From Cavia porcellus (lineage: Eukaryota; Chordata; Mammalia; Rodentia; Caviidae), in the NCBI RefSeq assembly GCF_034190915.1, contig NW_026947496.1, positions 56,058,501 through 56,122,500 of the forward strand: DNA of 64,000 nucleotides. The letters run 5' to 3'. The notes below the pieces were generated by a model. The model was not told where the DNA came from. It saw only the letters and a program-made list of their open reading frames with translations, and did no database searches. Below, in pieces: positions 47,130 through 59,100 of this stretch. Both the position numbers and the translations under genes were made by a program. Every line of letters begins with the position of its first letter. Positions within the stretch are counted from its first letter, which is position 1.

Positions 47130-48015
47130 GGCTTTCTTTTTCTAATTTTTATTTTTATTAGTGTAAGTTTGTAGTGCCTAATGATTGCATTTATGGTGGG
47201 GAGTTGGTGCCCAAACACATTTTTTGTCTCCTGCTTCTCCTCCTCTCTCGCTGCGTCCTCTATTTCCTAGCCCCCTTTCAGTTTGTAAGAGGTCTTATCT
47301 CAATATCATCATTTTTTAAATCACTCTCCATCTCCTCCTCCCATATCTTGTTCCCCTTTCCAACTGAAAAATATCTCCCTTCTATTTTCTTTCCTTTTGC
47401 TCTTTATTTATATTTGGGTTTCTCACGTAAGAAAAACTCTGTTGTATTTAAGCTTCTGTGTGATTTACTTCACTTAATATTATGGTCTCAAGGTACAGCC
47501 ATTTACCTACAAATGACTCATGTGTGCCCTTCTTTATGGCACAGTAGTACTCCACCGTGTGTAAATACCACATTTTCTTTATCCATTCACGTATTCATGG
47601 GCATATAGGCTGTTTCCAATATTTAGCTATTATAAATTGCATGCTATAAACATGAGTGTGATGATTACTATGTATATGATGTTTTTAACTCTTTAGGGAA
47701 GATACCTAGAAAGGTGATAGCTGGGTCAAATGAAATTCTAATTTTAATTTTTTGAGCAATCTCCACACTGATTTCCATAGTGGTTGTACTGGTTACATTC
47801 CCATCAACAGTGTAGAAGGTTCTTTCTTCCAGTAACCTTGCCAGCATTTGTTACTATGTCTTGATGACAGCCAGTCTTTCTGGGTAAGACAGACTCTCAG
47901 TGTTGTGCTAATTCGCATTTCTCTAATGCCCAGTGATGTTGACCATCATGTATTTATTGGCTATTCATAATTCTTCTGAGAAGTGTCTATTCATTTCAGT
48001 CCACTGGGCTTTCTT
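47130..48015 (-). mobile_element. L1 LINE 3' end (ORF2 C-terminus plus 3' UTR), antisense
   Basis: On the plus strand, T-rich 3' UTR-like sequence (47130-47400) is followed by a segment with all ORF2 3' landmarks in antisense order: TGGCACAGTAGTACTCCACCGTG (47537-47559), CCATTCACGTATTCATGGGCATATAGGCTGTTTCCAATATTTAGCTATTATAAATTGCATGCTATAAACATGAG, GATAGCTGGGTCAAATG, CACACTGATTTCCATAGTGGTTGTACTGGTTACATTCCCATCAACAGTG and a GCATTTCTCTAATGCCCAGTGATG segment. It is a 5'-truncated, degenerate copy. A 144-codon plus-strand frame here is accidental. Confidence 0.9.
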
Positions 48016-48829
48016 TGAGAGCAGAAGAGAAGGCACCTGGAACCAGGATGAGTCAATGTGCTCAAGGAAGTGAGAACAGACAAAACAGGCTGACCTTTAA
48101 AATAGAGCCAGAACCCTTCCTCTTCCTCAAATGGGTGATGGAAACAGAGTTTCTAGGACCTCAGTTGTCTGCCTTTCAAAAGAAGAGAATGAAGACACTG
48201 TCTCCAGACATAAGCACTAAATGAGATACCACAGGACAGACTCACACAGTCCTCACACAGAAGAAAGCCAGACGCATGTAGGCAGCGCTCCGGAACATTA
48301 ACATACCTTAATGGTATCATTAGTAATGAATATTTTCCTCCAACTCTTCTAACTTCTTTGCAGAACGGGGTCCTTATAGAATTCAAGGAAATGATGGGAA
48401 AAGTTTTCAGTAGTCACTTTTACTAACTCAGACTGTCCACAGCTCCGTGTGTCTACTATGACATCCAGCAGCATCAAAATCAAATACAGCTAACAAAGCA
48501 TCACAAAGAGTGAAGCTTTCACTTGAGAATAGGTAACCAGTATGCTAATCTGCCAGCAACTTCCTGAGATCTTTGTAGAGTCCAAATGGTCTGATAGCAG
48601 GAAATGCTAATTTTAAAGTACATGAGTATGGAAAAAACATTATTTTAGGGCAGGCACCCAGAGAAATACAGGTGGTATGCAAAGGATGATGATTATGTAA
48701 GGTCTATTTGGGGGAAATTGGCAGGTAATCTGATATGTGTTAGCCTGTGTCCATGTGTAATGATCAGAAATAAATTGTTGGAAAATAATTGTTGGAAAAA
48801 CTTACAGGCAAAGCAAGAATAACAACAAC
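48016..48829. other. unique non-coding sequence
   Basis: No repeat or gene was recognised. Confidence 0.4.
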
Positions 48830-48965
48830 CTATAATTACAACCAAAAGGCAGCCCATGTAGCATCTCCATCAAGTAATTAACAATATGTCTGGCAATGAT
48901 TGCACGTGAATTACTGTTTCCAATTTCTTTAAGTGAATTTTAAAGCTATTACCAATGCCCTTGCC
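48830..48965. promoter_or_regulatory. candidate conserved non-coding block
   Basis: TATAATTACAACC, CATCAAGTAATTAACAATATG and CGTGAATTACTG lie within 90 bases, a dense cluster of homeodomain-like TAATT cores in non-repetitive DNA. No open frame. Enhancer-like by composition only. Confidence 0.28.
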
Positions 48966-50639
48966 AGCACAAAGCATGGAAAGTGGCTGAGCAACCCTCA
49001 CGCACAAAACTTCATCTTCATCAGAGGAAGCTAAGTGGGTAAAACTGACGAGAAGCTGGGGAGGAGGACACTGTGAGGAGAGACCTATGGGGAAGGAAGC
49101 TGAACAAAGGGCACGTGATCAGACACGGGCTGGGGAGACACTGGTGCCTGTGAAAGGTGCCTTTTAGGTCAATGGCTCGAATCTGGCTCTGATGGGCAAT
49201 AACTTCCAAGTTCTATGGCTGTGTAAGAGCCAAAGGATGGGAGGGGTGAGATTCCAATCCCAGGAAAGTGTACAGCTGGGAATTTGCAGCATTACAGTTG
49301 CAGAGCACTCACAGACTGGACTGGAGCAGGAGGCAGAAGGAAAACCATCATGCCACCGACCACTACGAGTTTTAGAGAAAGTGAAAATAGCCCCTTTAAG
49401 CCAACAAAAATGAAAACGCTATACACTTGCTTAATTGGTAGAGGGTTTCTGCTTGAGGTAGTGAGTTTAGGGAAAGACAGTAGTGATGGGTGTGCAACAG
49501 TGTGAATGCAGTAAACACAACAGAATTAGTCATTTAAAAATATTTAAAGTAAATACTGTTTTACATTAAAAACAAAAAAAAGAAAGGAGGAGCCACACAT
49601 TTAATTTGTCATGTCTGTGAAAGTTTCCTCACTGTCGCATCGGTTAAGTTAGAAGAAACGAGTGGGAGATATTTTTGATTATTTGTGAAACTGTTCACAT
49701 CAGGAAGACAATTATTTTCAAGGGATTAGAAAGATCAACCTAAGGAGAGAGATCAACATAAGCAATAGCCTTAAACTTACGGCCTATTATAATCTGAATC
49801 TTTTTCCAGTAAAAATGTCTTTTGTTTCAAAGTTGATGTCCAATATATAAAAGATGCCCTTCCCATAAATTTGCTAAAACATCTATACACTTTCAAAATT
49901 TCTCCACTCCATGTGAGCCATGACATTAGTATGCAACAAAATGGCCAGGCCCGGGGAGTGACCTGACAGTTACACTCCAGTAACACTCCCACAACAGTTG
50001 TAAGCACTGCACCTGGGGCCAGAGGATGCCATCTTTAGATCTGATGTGAAACCAGGCAGGTTTCTGATGGCTTGGATCTGACGACAAAATAGGGGACAGA
50101 AAAATGGCAGACATTAATCTTGTGGCTGATGTGAGAGGTTTTGCCAGCCAGTTCTGCATACCGCAGAGGATACTTCTTTTCCTACTTTTAATTGGCCCAA
50201 AAACCCTCTGCAGAGCTGCTTTTTCTTACCTCTAATACCTTTGATAAATGTAAAACTTTGCTACCTTTTATGTGTTTCATGCCCAATTCTTTGTCCAGGA
50301 CAAGAGAAAGAGAAAGAGCTCCTGGTTAGAGCACCGCACCTTAGAACTCTGGTAACCCGTGGAGAGCCAATAGATTTTCATAGGAATGTAATAAAAACAT
50401 CCAACAGTATTAACTGACTGTTTCTAGGGAGAGCTCAGTGTTAACTTGCTACACTTTTTAGTAACTCCAATATCCCTAAATTTATAGAGATGTTTCCTAA
50501 AGTAACAATTTCACGTTCTAAAATTCAATGCACTTGTGTTCTCAAAAAAAAAAAAAAACATTTTGATTTTAAACAGCTTTTCCTTTGTCTTATTAAAGGG
50601 TCATGCTGTTCTTTCACAAGAAAACAAAAATATTTTTAC
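48966..50639. other. unique non-coding sequence
   Basis: A15 run at 50545-50560. No repeat family or gene was recognised. Confidence 0.4.
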
Positions 50640-50960
50640 CATGGGAGACAAAAATCATTCTTACAGCAAGGACTTAAATAATGGTGCAAAGAAAACTAGT
50701 AATTTTATACACTCATTCATTACAGCTCCCAAGAGAAAGCTGTCTTCGGAGAGGTGCACTAATCAGCCCATTACAACATACAAGATGAAGATGTCACAAT
50801 TACTTGATCCAGCTAATTGCAGCTGAGGCTGTCCAGGCCTTTCAAGGCTTTGTTCTTAATAGTGACTCAAAGCTCGCCTCTTGGGCTGAAAATATATATT
50901 CATTTTGGAAATGTGGGACGAACACATCCTATTAAATAACCCAAACATTGAGTTTTTAAT
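50640..50960. promoter_or_regulatory. candidate conserved non-coding block
   Basis: Non-repetitive sequence containing AATCAGCCCATTACAAC, TCACAATTACTTGATCC and CTAATTGCAGCTG (50813-50825), in which a homeodomain TAATT core directly abuts a CAGCTG E-box. A run of open codons crosses part of it, but with no domain. It is the best enhancer-like block by composition, together with 17.1-17.6 kb; function is inferred. Confidence 0.36.
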
Positions 50961-51289
50961 TTTTTTCTAGGTATCTAAAAATAGATGTTGGATAGGCTGA
51001 ATAATTTCTGTGTCACTATGTAAGCAAAGTGCAGACAATTTTTGGAACCTGTGTGACCTTCCAAATGATTTCTTGCTCCCTGCCAGAAGGGGGACCCTTT
51101 ACTGCTCATTACTTACAGCAGTCACCTTTGAGGAGTTTCACAACAGGGCGTGACCTCTAGAAAAAGCACCTAATGAGCCCGTGAAACCATTTTCTTCTCT
51201 CATAGACTGGTGAAAAACACAGCATTACATACTTACAGCAGGCTGGTTTGCTCCAATTTAAACATAAACTCTTTTCAGTAATGTTGTGA
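50961..51289. other. unique non-coding sequence
   Basis: The block at 51095-51190 has ATTACTTACAGC and CCTAATGAGC words of enhancer-like appearance but weak evidence; otherwise nothing was recognised. Confidence 0.35.
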
Positions 51290-51410
51290 AGGAGGCAGCA
51301 GGCTTTTATATTTCACAGAAGCAAATGGAAGGTACAGAGAATGTTTAGATTTTAAGATTAACTGTCAACAGATGTGTCAACTCAGGTCCCTTGCTAGGCA
51401 TGACATCTCT
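51290..51410 (-). mobile_element. possible MIR SINE fragment
   Basis: ATATTTCACAGAAGCAAATGGAAGGTACAGAGAATG..GTGTCAACTCAGGTCCC resembles antisense MIR but is diverged. Confidence 0.38.
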
Positions 51411-51589
51411 CTTAGAAGCAAAGTAACTAAAATCTAAATGTTTCCATTAAATGTTTCCTCGGGATGAAAGGCTGTGCTGTCTGTACCTTTTAATAGGAAC
51501 CCAAGGTGGTCAGGGATAGAAATGCACACATCCACTTGGGGAAACTGAGGTCTATGGTGAATCAAACTTATCCCTGACTGTAAATAGCT

Positions 51590-51960
51590 TCGGGCCCGCC
51601 ATCAATCCTGCACCCTTTCTCATGTCACTCTTCTCACTGCCAAGGCCAGGCCCCCATATCTCCTTTCAGGCTCTCAACCAGGCCAATCCTTTCCTATCTC
51701 GGGGCCCCTGCTCATGGTTTATTCTTGCTACCTAGGGCATCCTTCTCTCACAACTTTCCCAAGTTCTCCCTTGTCTGCCACCTTCTCATAGCTTGAGTTT
51801 TGTCTTAAATGACCTGCCATCCAGGAGGCTGCTTGTCTACCATCTTTAAAATTGTCTCTCACCATCTTGGTCTTTCTTTGTCTTAATCTCCTGTTTACTT
51901 TTTACCTAGCCCTTAGTAGAGATTATATGTATGGGGTGGGGAATATCCCCCCATCTTTCT
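51590..51960 (+). mobile_element. L2 LINE 3' fragment
   Basis: CCAAGGCCAGGCCCCCATATCTCC, GCTCATGGTTTATTCTTGCTACCTAGGGCATCC, CACAACTTTCCCAAGTTCTCCCTTG and TCTCACCATC..TTGTCTTAATCTCCTGTTTAC follow L2 in the sense direction. Confidence 0.6.
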
Positions 51961-53199
51961 CTTTTTTATCATCATGGCTGGCATCACGCATTCAAGTGGG
52001 CCCTGTATTGAGGCTTAGTGCTCTTTTGTCATTGCATTGAAACTCACAGTAATTTTATCTTTGAATCGCTATCATATAGGAAATGTGAGGAGACCATGGG
52101 GGCATGCACTGGGAACTTGGAGGCAGCTTGTGTGCAATCCCCTGCTGGCCCTGCTTGGCCTCTCCTTACTTCTCTGCAGCTGACTCTCATCCCTGGAGTG
52201 ACTGGGCAAGGACAGGGCTAGACTCAGGTGTGGGTCTGTGGCATCTCAGGGTGGGGCACAGTAGGTCACAGTGTGCTCCTTGTGTGCACTATATATGAAT
52301 ATGGGCACTGCATCACCCTTGGAGATCGGCTGCAGATGAGGCTGAAGACCTGTAGAGGACAGGGACACCTGGCTCTGTGACCACTCCTAGACGGTACAGT
52401 GAGTCAAGTGGTATCTGGCAGAGGGTGGACAGCTGGTGGATTGTACATGTACCGAGTAATAGTGGGTGCTGTCCGTGTCCTGTGACTATTTCCCTGTCCT
52501 AGGAAGCACAGCACTAAATGCCAAACAAAAACATCCTGACAAGTAGACAGAAGTCATGAAAGACAGGAAGAAAAGGCTTTATGTTTTAGCTCCTTTACTG
52601 TGTGTTTTCCTGCTTTTTTGAACAACAGAGCATCTTAGGAATTTCATTTGCACTGCTTCCTATGAATAATGCTTAGTCTTGTTTACCACTGTGTCTCTGG
52701 CAAACAAGAGGGCATAGATATCCCAACTTTATGAACAAAACCTTGCCTGTCAGAATCGTTTAAGGCAACAAGAAATAGAATGATGACTTAATGGGGTACT
52801 CTACAGACAATCCAATAAATACAATGCCAAGGTTGGACCAGCTTGGACTATGAGCAGTTTCCCACATCCCTGCGGGTACCGAAGGTTGCAATTGTTCAGG
52901 GTGTTTTTGGTTACAAATCTGATTACAAAATAAGGATCCAATTTTGTGAGTAGTTGTAGGATCAGCCATGTCATTTATAGTCACATCTCTTTTTATGAGA
53001 ATGTATGGACTAAAAAATCCTTTGATGAACTGAATGTAATTGGTACTGTTGGCCCTGTAGAACCGTGCAGACATTTTCCCACCAAAATAACTAATTCCAT
53101 CTCATATCGTGGCATGCCTGCAACCTGGTGGGGCTCATCTCTCCCCTCAAGCAAACAGCACAGTCCCTGTTCCTGGGTGGCCTCTCTTCCTTTATGCTT
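51961..53199. other. unique non-coding sequence
   Basis: No gene or repeat was recognised. A 104-codon minus-strand frame (52760-53074) has no domain. Confidence 0.4.
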
Positions 53200-53392
53200 C
53201 TTTCTCTCTCTTTTTCTCTCTCTGTGGTACTAGGGTTTGAACACAAGGCTACACGCTCAGCTGCATTCCCTCCACATTTTAAGTTTTACACAGTCTTGCT
53301 AAGTCTCCTAGGTTAGATTCAAACTTGCAATTCTCTTGCCTCAACCTCTTGAGTGCTGAGACTACAGAAATGTGCTACCACATCTGACTTGG
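53200..53392 (-). mobile_element. composite B1+ID SINE (B1-dID type), old copy
   Basis: A C/T-rich tail (53198-53222) is followed on the plus strand by the complement of the ID half (TGGTACTAGGGTTTGAACACAAGGC..GCTCAGCTGCATTCCC, 53224-53271), a linker, then the complement of the B1 half (CAGTCTTGCTAAGTCTCCTAGGTTAGATTCAAACTTGC..CTCTTGAGTGCTGAGACTACAGAAATGTGCTACCACATCTGACTT). The minus-strand element is B1 first, ID second, with a pyrimidine-rich complement of its A-rich tail. Confidence 0.85.
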
Positions 53393-55443
53393 TGCTGACA
53401 ATTCTATACCAGGGACTGACTTCCCCTACTGCTCATGGTGGAAATCGGGTAAACTTGCATGAAGGGAAGAAACCACAGCACTCCTGTTAAGAGTCTGTCT
53501 CTTCCATCCAACCAGCACACTGTGATGGGTTTGGCTCAACACTCCCCTGCCCAGAGCAGGGTGCCTTCCCCATCTCAACAGGCACAAGAACAATGCTGGC
53601 TTCTTTGTGCACAGCAGCTCTTCAGGGGCCATCAATTTGGGGGAAATCCTCACCAGCGTTCATACCAGTGATCACACAAAGCTTTTTCTCTCACTAATTC
53701 TCCAGCTATAAATTTAAATGTGAGATGAGTCAATAAAAATGGGTTTGCTCCCCTTTACTGCCGAATCAGCATGCAATCCTACTTAAGGAGAACTGTTAAG
53801 GTATAGTCATAAGAAATCGTTGCTTTTAGCAGCTGGGTGACCTCCAGACCCCCCCATGTCTGTCTTCTGGGGTAAGGAATGCAGGCAGCGGCTGCTGCTC
53901 CTTATACCCACACTTCACGGGAATATAAGCAACTTGGCACAGCTGGCTGCCAAAGAAAACAGCATCCAAAGGCTCCCTGGCCAGAGGTGAGAGTGGGCAC
54001 AGCAGTCCGTAAAGCACAGGGCCTCTCTTTTCCCCCCTCTCTCAGGTCAAAAATACAACATCAGGAGCCAGCAAAAACCTGCCAGGCAAACTCTCCAAGT
54101 TCAGGGTCAGTTCAGCTCACTCCAGGAAAGCTCGGGGAGGTGACTGCAACTCCCAGAGCCCCCCTTTGCGCAGTTCTCAAGTATGACCCTCTGGCCTCCT
54201 GGCAGGAGGCTGTAGGAGTCCCTGCACCACCAGGGCACCTGCTCAGGTTACAGAAACTCATATTTTAAATTGCTGTAATTCTCTCTGGAGTACTTAAGAG
54301 GCATTCTCCAAGCCCCTGCCATTCCTACGTTGGGGACTGTGCTAAGATTAGCTTATAAATGACTCAGTGGTTCACTAGGGGCCCCTTTTACAGCCTGCCC
54401 CATGGAATGCAAACCCAAGAGGGGGAACTGTGGTGCCCAAGTGCTTTCTGTTGCACGGCTGGGCTTTGTGCTGGCTAAACAGGGCCACAGGTTTACTTCC
54501 TGGAAGCCATCTGACAGGGCAGAAGTATGGACTGCCAGCTGGGTTTTGGACCCCTTATTTAAACACAGATTTTAAACTGTGTATGAGGTCATGGGAGAAG
54601 AGCTTTGTTAATTCAGGCCACAAGGTTTTCCCATCACTGGGAAGAACAAAAGGACCTTGTGTGGAAGGGGCCTGACTAGATCCAGCATTCCGAAGATTGT
54701 TGCTGGAGATGCTCAGCGCTCCTGCCGCAAATGAATTTGGGAACATCTGCATCAACATGTGCTTCTCCAGATCCCCCCTGCTGCCCTTCGAGGGCGAAGT
54801 GCACACACCATCCAAAAGCGCAATCATAAACATCCCGAGGACTGCCAGCTAGGGAGACACCCTCCACCAGCAGTTTGCAGACTGAAAGAATCAGCCTCTT
54901 TCCTGGGCCCATCAGGCCCCTACCGATTCTTAAAATTGGGCCTCTGAAATTTCTAGATCGGTGCCCAACACTAAGTAATCAGAATATCTCACAGGACAGA
55001 CCAGATTTCTATCTTTTTCTTGTAAATATGGAAAGGTAGGCAGCTGTGGGCTCCCACCCCTCCAGGCACCAAGTGCTGGCTAGGAGCTTGGTTCCCCGAG
55101 CACACAGAGTGGTAAGTGCCGAGATTGCCCTGCCCACAGCCTCACTCTCAAGCTCTGCCTCTCTGCCCAGGTTGTGACCCTGGTTCTACATCTGTTTTGG
55201 AAAATGCACGATTTAGCAATTACTCAAGCAAATGGGAGGTGTATTCGCTGAGTACAGACATTACAGTGCTACAATCAATGAGCACAGAGGTGTTTATGTC
55301 AAGGGCCCCTTCATGGGGTTGGGGTAGGGGCATCAGTGCAAGGCAAGCAGATGAGGCATCCTTGCCAGAAGGGGCAGTGTGGTGCCCAGGCCTTCATGCA
55401 TAAACAGTGACATGCCAAAGGGTCTCTTTGAAACCAAGCATCT
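53393..55443. other. GC-richer unique sequence
   Basis: A 129-codon plus-strand frame (53879-54268) and others of 70-95 codons lie here on both strands, without a recognisable domain and overlapping each other. No repeat was recognised. Confidence 0.4.
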
Positions 55444-55650
55444 GGCTGGGTGTGGCAGGGCACAACTGTAATTCCAGCACTCTGGGAGACTGGGACAGGA
55501 TGATTTCAAGTTCTAGCCCAGGCAACTAGGCAAGTTAGTGAGACTTTAACTCAAAATTTTTGTTAAAAAAGGCTGGGAGTATAACGCATAGCAAAAGACC
55601 TGGGTTCAATCCCAAATATTGAGAAAGAAAGGGGGGAAAAAGGAAAGAGA
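55444..55650 (+). mobile_element. composite B1+ID SINE (B1-dID type), sense orientation
   Basis: The B1 half starts GGCTGGGTGTGGCAGGGCAC (A-box region, 55444-55463) and runs through AATTCCAGCACTCTGGGAG and TAGCCCAGGCAACTAGG to a linker of A-rich bases. The ID half starts GGCTGGGAGTATAACGCATAG (55571-55591) and has the B-box-like GGGTTCAATCCC (55602-55613) before an A/G-rich tail. It is the clearest sense copy of this dimeric family in the window. Confidence 0.9.
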
Positions 55651-56789
55651 CCCATGACAAATGATAGGAGCTGCTGAGTGCCTAAACCCAGCTGAGCCAA
55701 AAGCTAATCCTATTTTTCCATCGCCTGAGCCAAAGAATTCTCACTTGTACTTTGTTTTGTTCTGTCTTCAGCTGAGGCCCATTTGGGCCAGGGTTCTGAG
55801 ACCTGTGTTTCAGGCCAATACGATCTATTTTCACTAGCACATTGCCCTATTCACACCAAGGCTTTCCTACAGGACGAGAAAGATCAAAATCACAGTTGCA
55901 AAGTAAAAGGCTATGTTCATTCTTTTTATGTTAGCAATTACAGACCTTTCACTCTACCCATGAAAAACCAACTTTATCTAGGCGTTCAAATCAAACCACT
56001 CTCCAAAGTAACACCCTTTCCTTGGTTACCTGTGAAGCTCAACGTAGGATAGTGTTGACGTATTTCCACACCACTGCTCTGTGTGTGTGTAAAGTCTGTG
56101 TCTGCTTGTGTAAGGTCACTGGTTATCACCCAAAATAGCAGTAAATGAACTTAAATATCTCACATACTATTTATGAAGGGAAGTGTTTATGCCTCTGGAA
56201 TAGTACTGATACATAAATCTCACAGCAACTTCATATGAATTTCATTAAATTATATTTAATATATATTTATTGTATTTAATATGTTTTTATTTTGTTATAC
56301 CTAAAAGCTGCTGGCTTTGAATATAACTGCTTAGCTTCTTTAAGAGACTTAATTTATAGGGTAGTTTTTGGTTATTTATGATCTTTTTTCCCACATAATT
56401 CTTAGGATACTTAAATAGCCTAATTTGTTTATTTAGTTCCCTGCATCATTGAGTGGGAACAAACATCTTAAGAGCACACATAATTTATAAAGATTGCAAA
56501 TTGATTTTTAGCTTCTAAACTTACCCCCGTATAAACTCTTTAGCTTATTTTTCAAAAACTAAGCAGTCAAAAATTCAGTATTTTAAGAAACTGTAAATTT
56601 TTAAAAGTCACTTTACAGAATGAATTATTGGGAAACTTTTCAATAGAAAGATTTCATTTAGCAATTAGCTTCCATTTTAAAAGGATTTTAATTACAGAAT
56701 ACATGAACACATTTTGCTTGAAAAGAATGAAAACACTTGATAGAGCTAAAATTCCTTCTGATCATTGCCTTTTCTAAAAGGAAATCACT
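55651..56789. other. AT-rich unique sequence
   Basis: 56230-56300 is a short extremely AT-rich part (TTAATATATATTTATTGTATTTAATATG). No gene or repeat was recognised. The 56440-56780 part is non-repetitive and enhancer-like by AT-richness only. Confidence 0.35.
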
Positions 56790-57110
56790 TGCACTTGTGT
56801 GACAGATATTTTTATTTTTAAATTTAGATTACATGTTCATGTAATCTTTTGTTAAATGCTATCAAATTTTATGTATTATTTTATAACATGATTTTTTTTA
56901 TCAACAAATAAGTCTTAAAGATCTTTTCTTGTTAGGAGGTACACATTTGTTTCACTGCTTTTTAATACCATACTTCATTCAACCATTCTGTGGGTGATGG
57001 ATACTGGGATGTATGTATGTTTGTTTGTTTACTGAGGATGTTTAGAATTTGGGATTTTCTTTCTCTGTGATGAACAATGCTTTACTGAATACCCAGCCAT
57101 AAGTCTTCTC
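56790..57110 (-). mobile_element. ancient L1 (L1M-like) 3' fragment, antisense
   Basis: AAGTCTTAAAGATCTTTTCTTGTTAGGAGGTACACATTTGTTTC, CTGCTTTTTAATACCATACTTCATTCAACCATTCTGTGGGTGATGGATACTGGG and TGTGATGAACAATGCTTTACTGAATACC follow an old L1 3' region in antisense order. A TGTT/GTAT run at 57010-57030 lies within it. Confidence 0.55.
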
Positions 57111-57526
57111 AGCCACAGGGTCAGAACTGTTCTTGATATGCTCACTTATGATGTCTTTGTTATGTAAAACTTTTATGGTATCGACAACCAAAGTACAGAG
57201 CCAAGAAAACATTATGTGAAATAAAATTTTCTCTATTTTTTGAAGATTGTTCACTTTTCAAGAGTTGGTGAATCTTTCAGGAAGTTTGCCTAAGATGAGA
57301 ACCACGAAATTCAGAGATTCTTTGCTTGACCTAATTCCTTGTTCTGCCCAACCCACTTTTCCATCTTTCCTGCCAAGAATTTCAGCACCAGTTGATCTGT
57401 TCTTAATTGATGTGTTAATTATGAGTATTATCTACTCATCAAAGTGCAGCCTTAAAGACTTTTAGGAAGTTGAAAGTCATGATATGTATTTGAAAAAAAC
57501 TACTCTCAAAGATGAACTTTTTCTTT
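57111..57526. other. unique or unidentified L1-derived sequence
   Basis: It lies between L1 pieces and may belong to the same old L1, but the match is not convincing. Confidence 0.3.
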
Positions 57527-57672
57527 TGGTTTTTTTTGAGACAGGGTCTCACTATGCAGTTCAGGCTGGCCTTGGGCTCACTTTGTGGCCCAGGTTGGTC
57601 TCAAACTTGCAAGGATCCTCCTGCCTCAGCCTCCCTAGTGCTGGGATTACAGGAGTGCACCACCATGCCTCC
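57527..57672 (-). mobile_element. B1-like SINE with internal duplication
   Basis: The plus strand reads poly-T, GAGACAGGGTCTCACTATGCAG, then TTCAGGCTGGCCTTGGGCTCACTTTGTGGCC and CAGGTTGGTCTCAAACTTGC, and CTCCTGCCTCAGCCTCC..GCTGGGATTACAGGAGTGCACCACCATGCC. The GGCTGG..CTCAC segment is present twice in tandem (57561-57590 and 57590-57620), the internal duplication typical of rodent B1. Near-repeats TGAACTTTTTCTT (57513-57525) and TGAACTTCATTTT (57675-57687) look like a decayed target duplication. Confidence 0.9.
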
Positions 57673-57689
57673 CTTGAACTTCATTTTTA

Positions 57690-58230
57690 AAATAAAATGT
57701 ACAACATATGCAAACAATGTACACACATAGCCTATATGGTACAAATATAGACCCTGTGCTCACCAGTCAGCTGAAGAACATTCTCCAAATTTTTGATACC
57801 TATTAAGAGTTTCCAACATGAGCACCCAATTCTTCACAAATGAACACTACCTTGATTTTTATGTTTATTTTCCTTCACTTAATATGTTACAGAAAATGTT
57901 ACTTTTACTTAATATGTTACAGAAAATTTTAAATGTAAGCAGAAGTAGAGAGAAAAACAATGAATTTCCCTGTACACACAACACACAGATTCAATGATCA
58001 ATCATGCCTGTTTCTTTACCCCCATTCTTTTTACTTCTTGGAGGATTTCAAGGCAAATCTCAGAAACAATGTCATTTCATTATACTTCACACTGTATCTC
58101 TAAACACAAAGAATTTAGGGGAAAAATGTAACCATTGTGCTGTTGTCACATGTAACACAATTCATCCTACTTTTTTTTTCATCTTATATCCATATTCCAA
58201 TTTTAACTGACAAAGTATCCTTTTATAGTT
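57690..58230 (-). mobile_element. ancient L1 3' UTR fragment, antisense
   Basis: AAGGCAAATCTCAGAAACAATGTCATTTCATTATACTTCACACTGTATCTC, then GTAACCATTGTGCTGTTGTCACATGTAACACAATTC and TTATATCCATATTCCAATTTTAAC, follow an old L1 3' untranslated region in antisense order. It is well-diverged. Confidence 0.6.
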
Positions 58231-59100
58231 AGGAAAAAAATTAGATTTTAAAAAGTTACATTAGGGTACAAACTAAAAATACATATTATTTAAAAAATGT
58301 TACTCAATGCTTTACCCAATGACCAATCTTTCCCTCAAATTGGCAAGCAACAGTTAAGTTGTACTGTATAATCAGTATCTCACTTAACACTATCAATCAC
58401 AGTCCAAGAAGCCGGTGGAGGCAGGTCCCTTTCTCCTGTAACTGTCACAGTGCACAACAGAATCACCATTGGCTGGGTGCAGCAATAGGCAGTCTTATAA
58501 GACTGATGAGTGAGGTGCTACAGTTAACAAATGCGCTAAACTACATGACTATCATGTCATGATGTGACTAATGTACACTTCGGACCTGATTTTCCAAGCT
58601 CAAAAATAAATGTGTAAATAGGAGCTTGTTTATTTTGCTTTCTTAAAGAAAGTATATGATTAATTTCAACATGAACATTCAGGAACATTTGCTTCCCTGT
58701 TGTTTGCTTTGTCACTGAGGGGGAAAAATTATAAAGCAGTGGCACACATGCATTTAACAGAGAGATTGTTAAGTAAATGATGAAACAGCTTCTGTGGGGC
58801 TTTTGGTCCTGCTTTTCCTGGTGTATTTATTAACAATAAGAAAACACAAGAAAATCCATCTTTAAAAGCCAGTATTGTAGGTACATTTCAATTTTTAAAA
58901 ATCCAAACTAGAAAGGCTCAAGCATTAAAAGGTGCTTACCAACACAATAAAATTATTTACTTAATATGGAAAATGTCCAACATATAGGAAAGTAAAGAGA
59001 ATAGTGTAATGAGGTCTACCTCCTTGGTCAGCTTCAACAGTTATCAATTTATTGCTAGGCTTGTTTTAACATACGTTACCCAGTTTTATGGAGGGACATT
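58231..59100. other. AT-rich unique sequence
   Basis: No repeat or gene was recognised. Confidence 0.35.

Noticed and set aside
47174..47608. 144-codon plus-strand frame
   Set aside because: It is antisense to an L1 3' end (3' UTR and ORF2 tail); hydrophobic composition comes from T-rich sequence.
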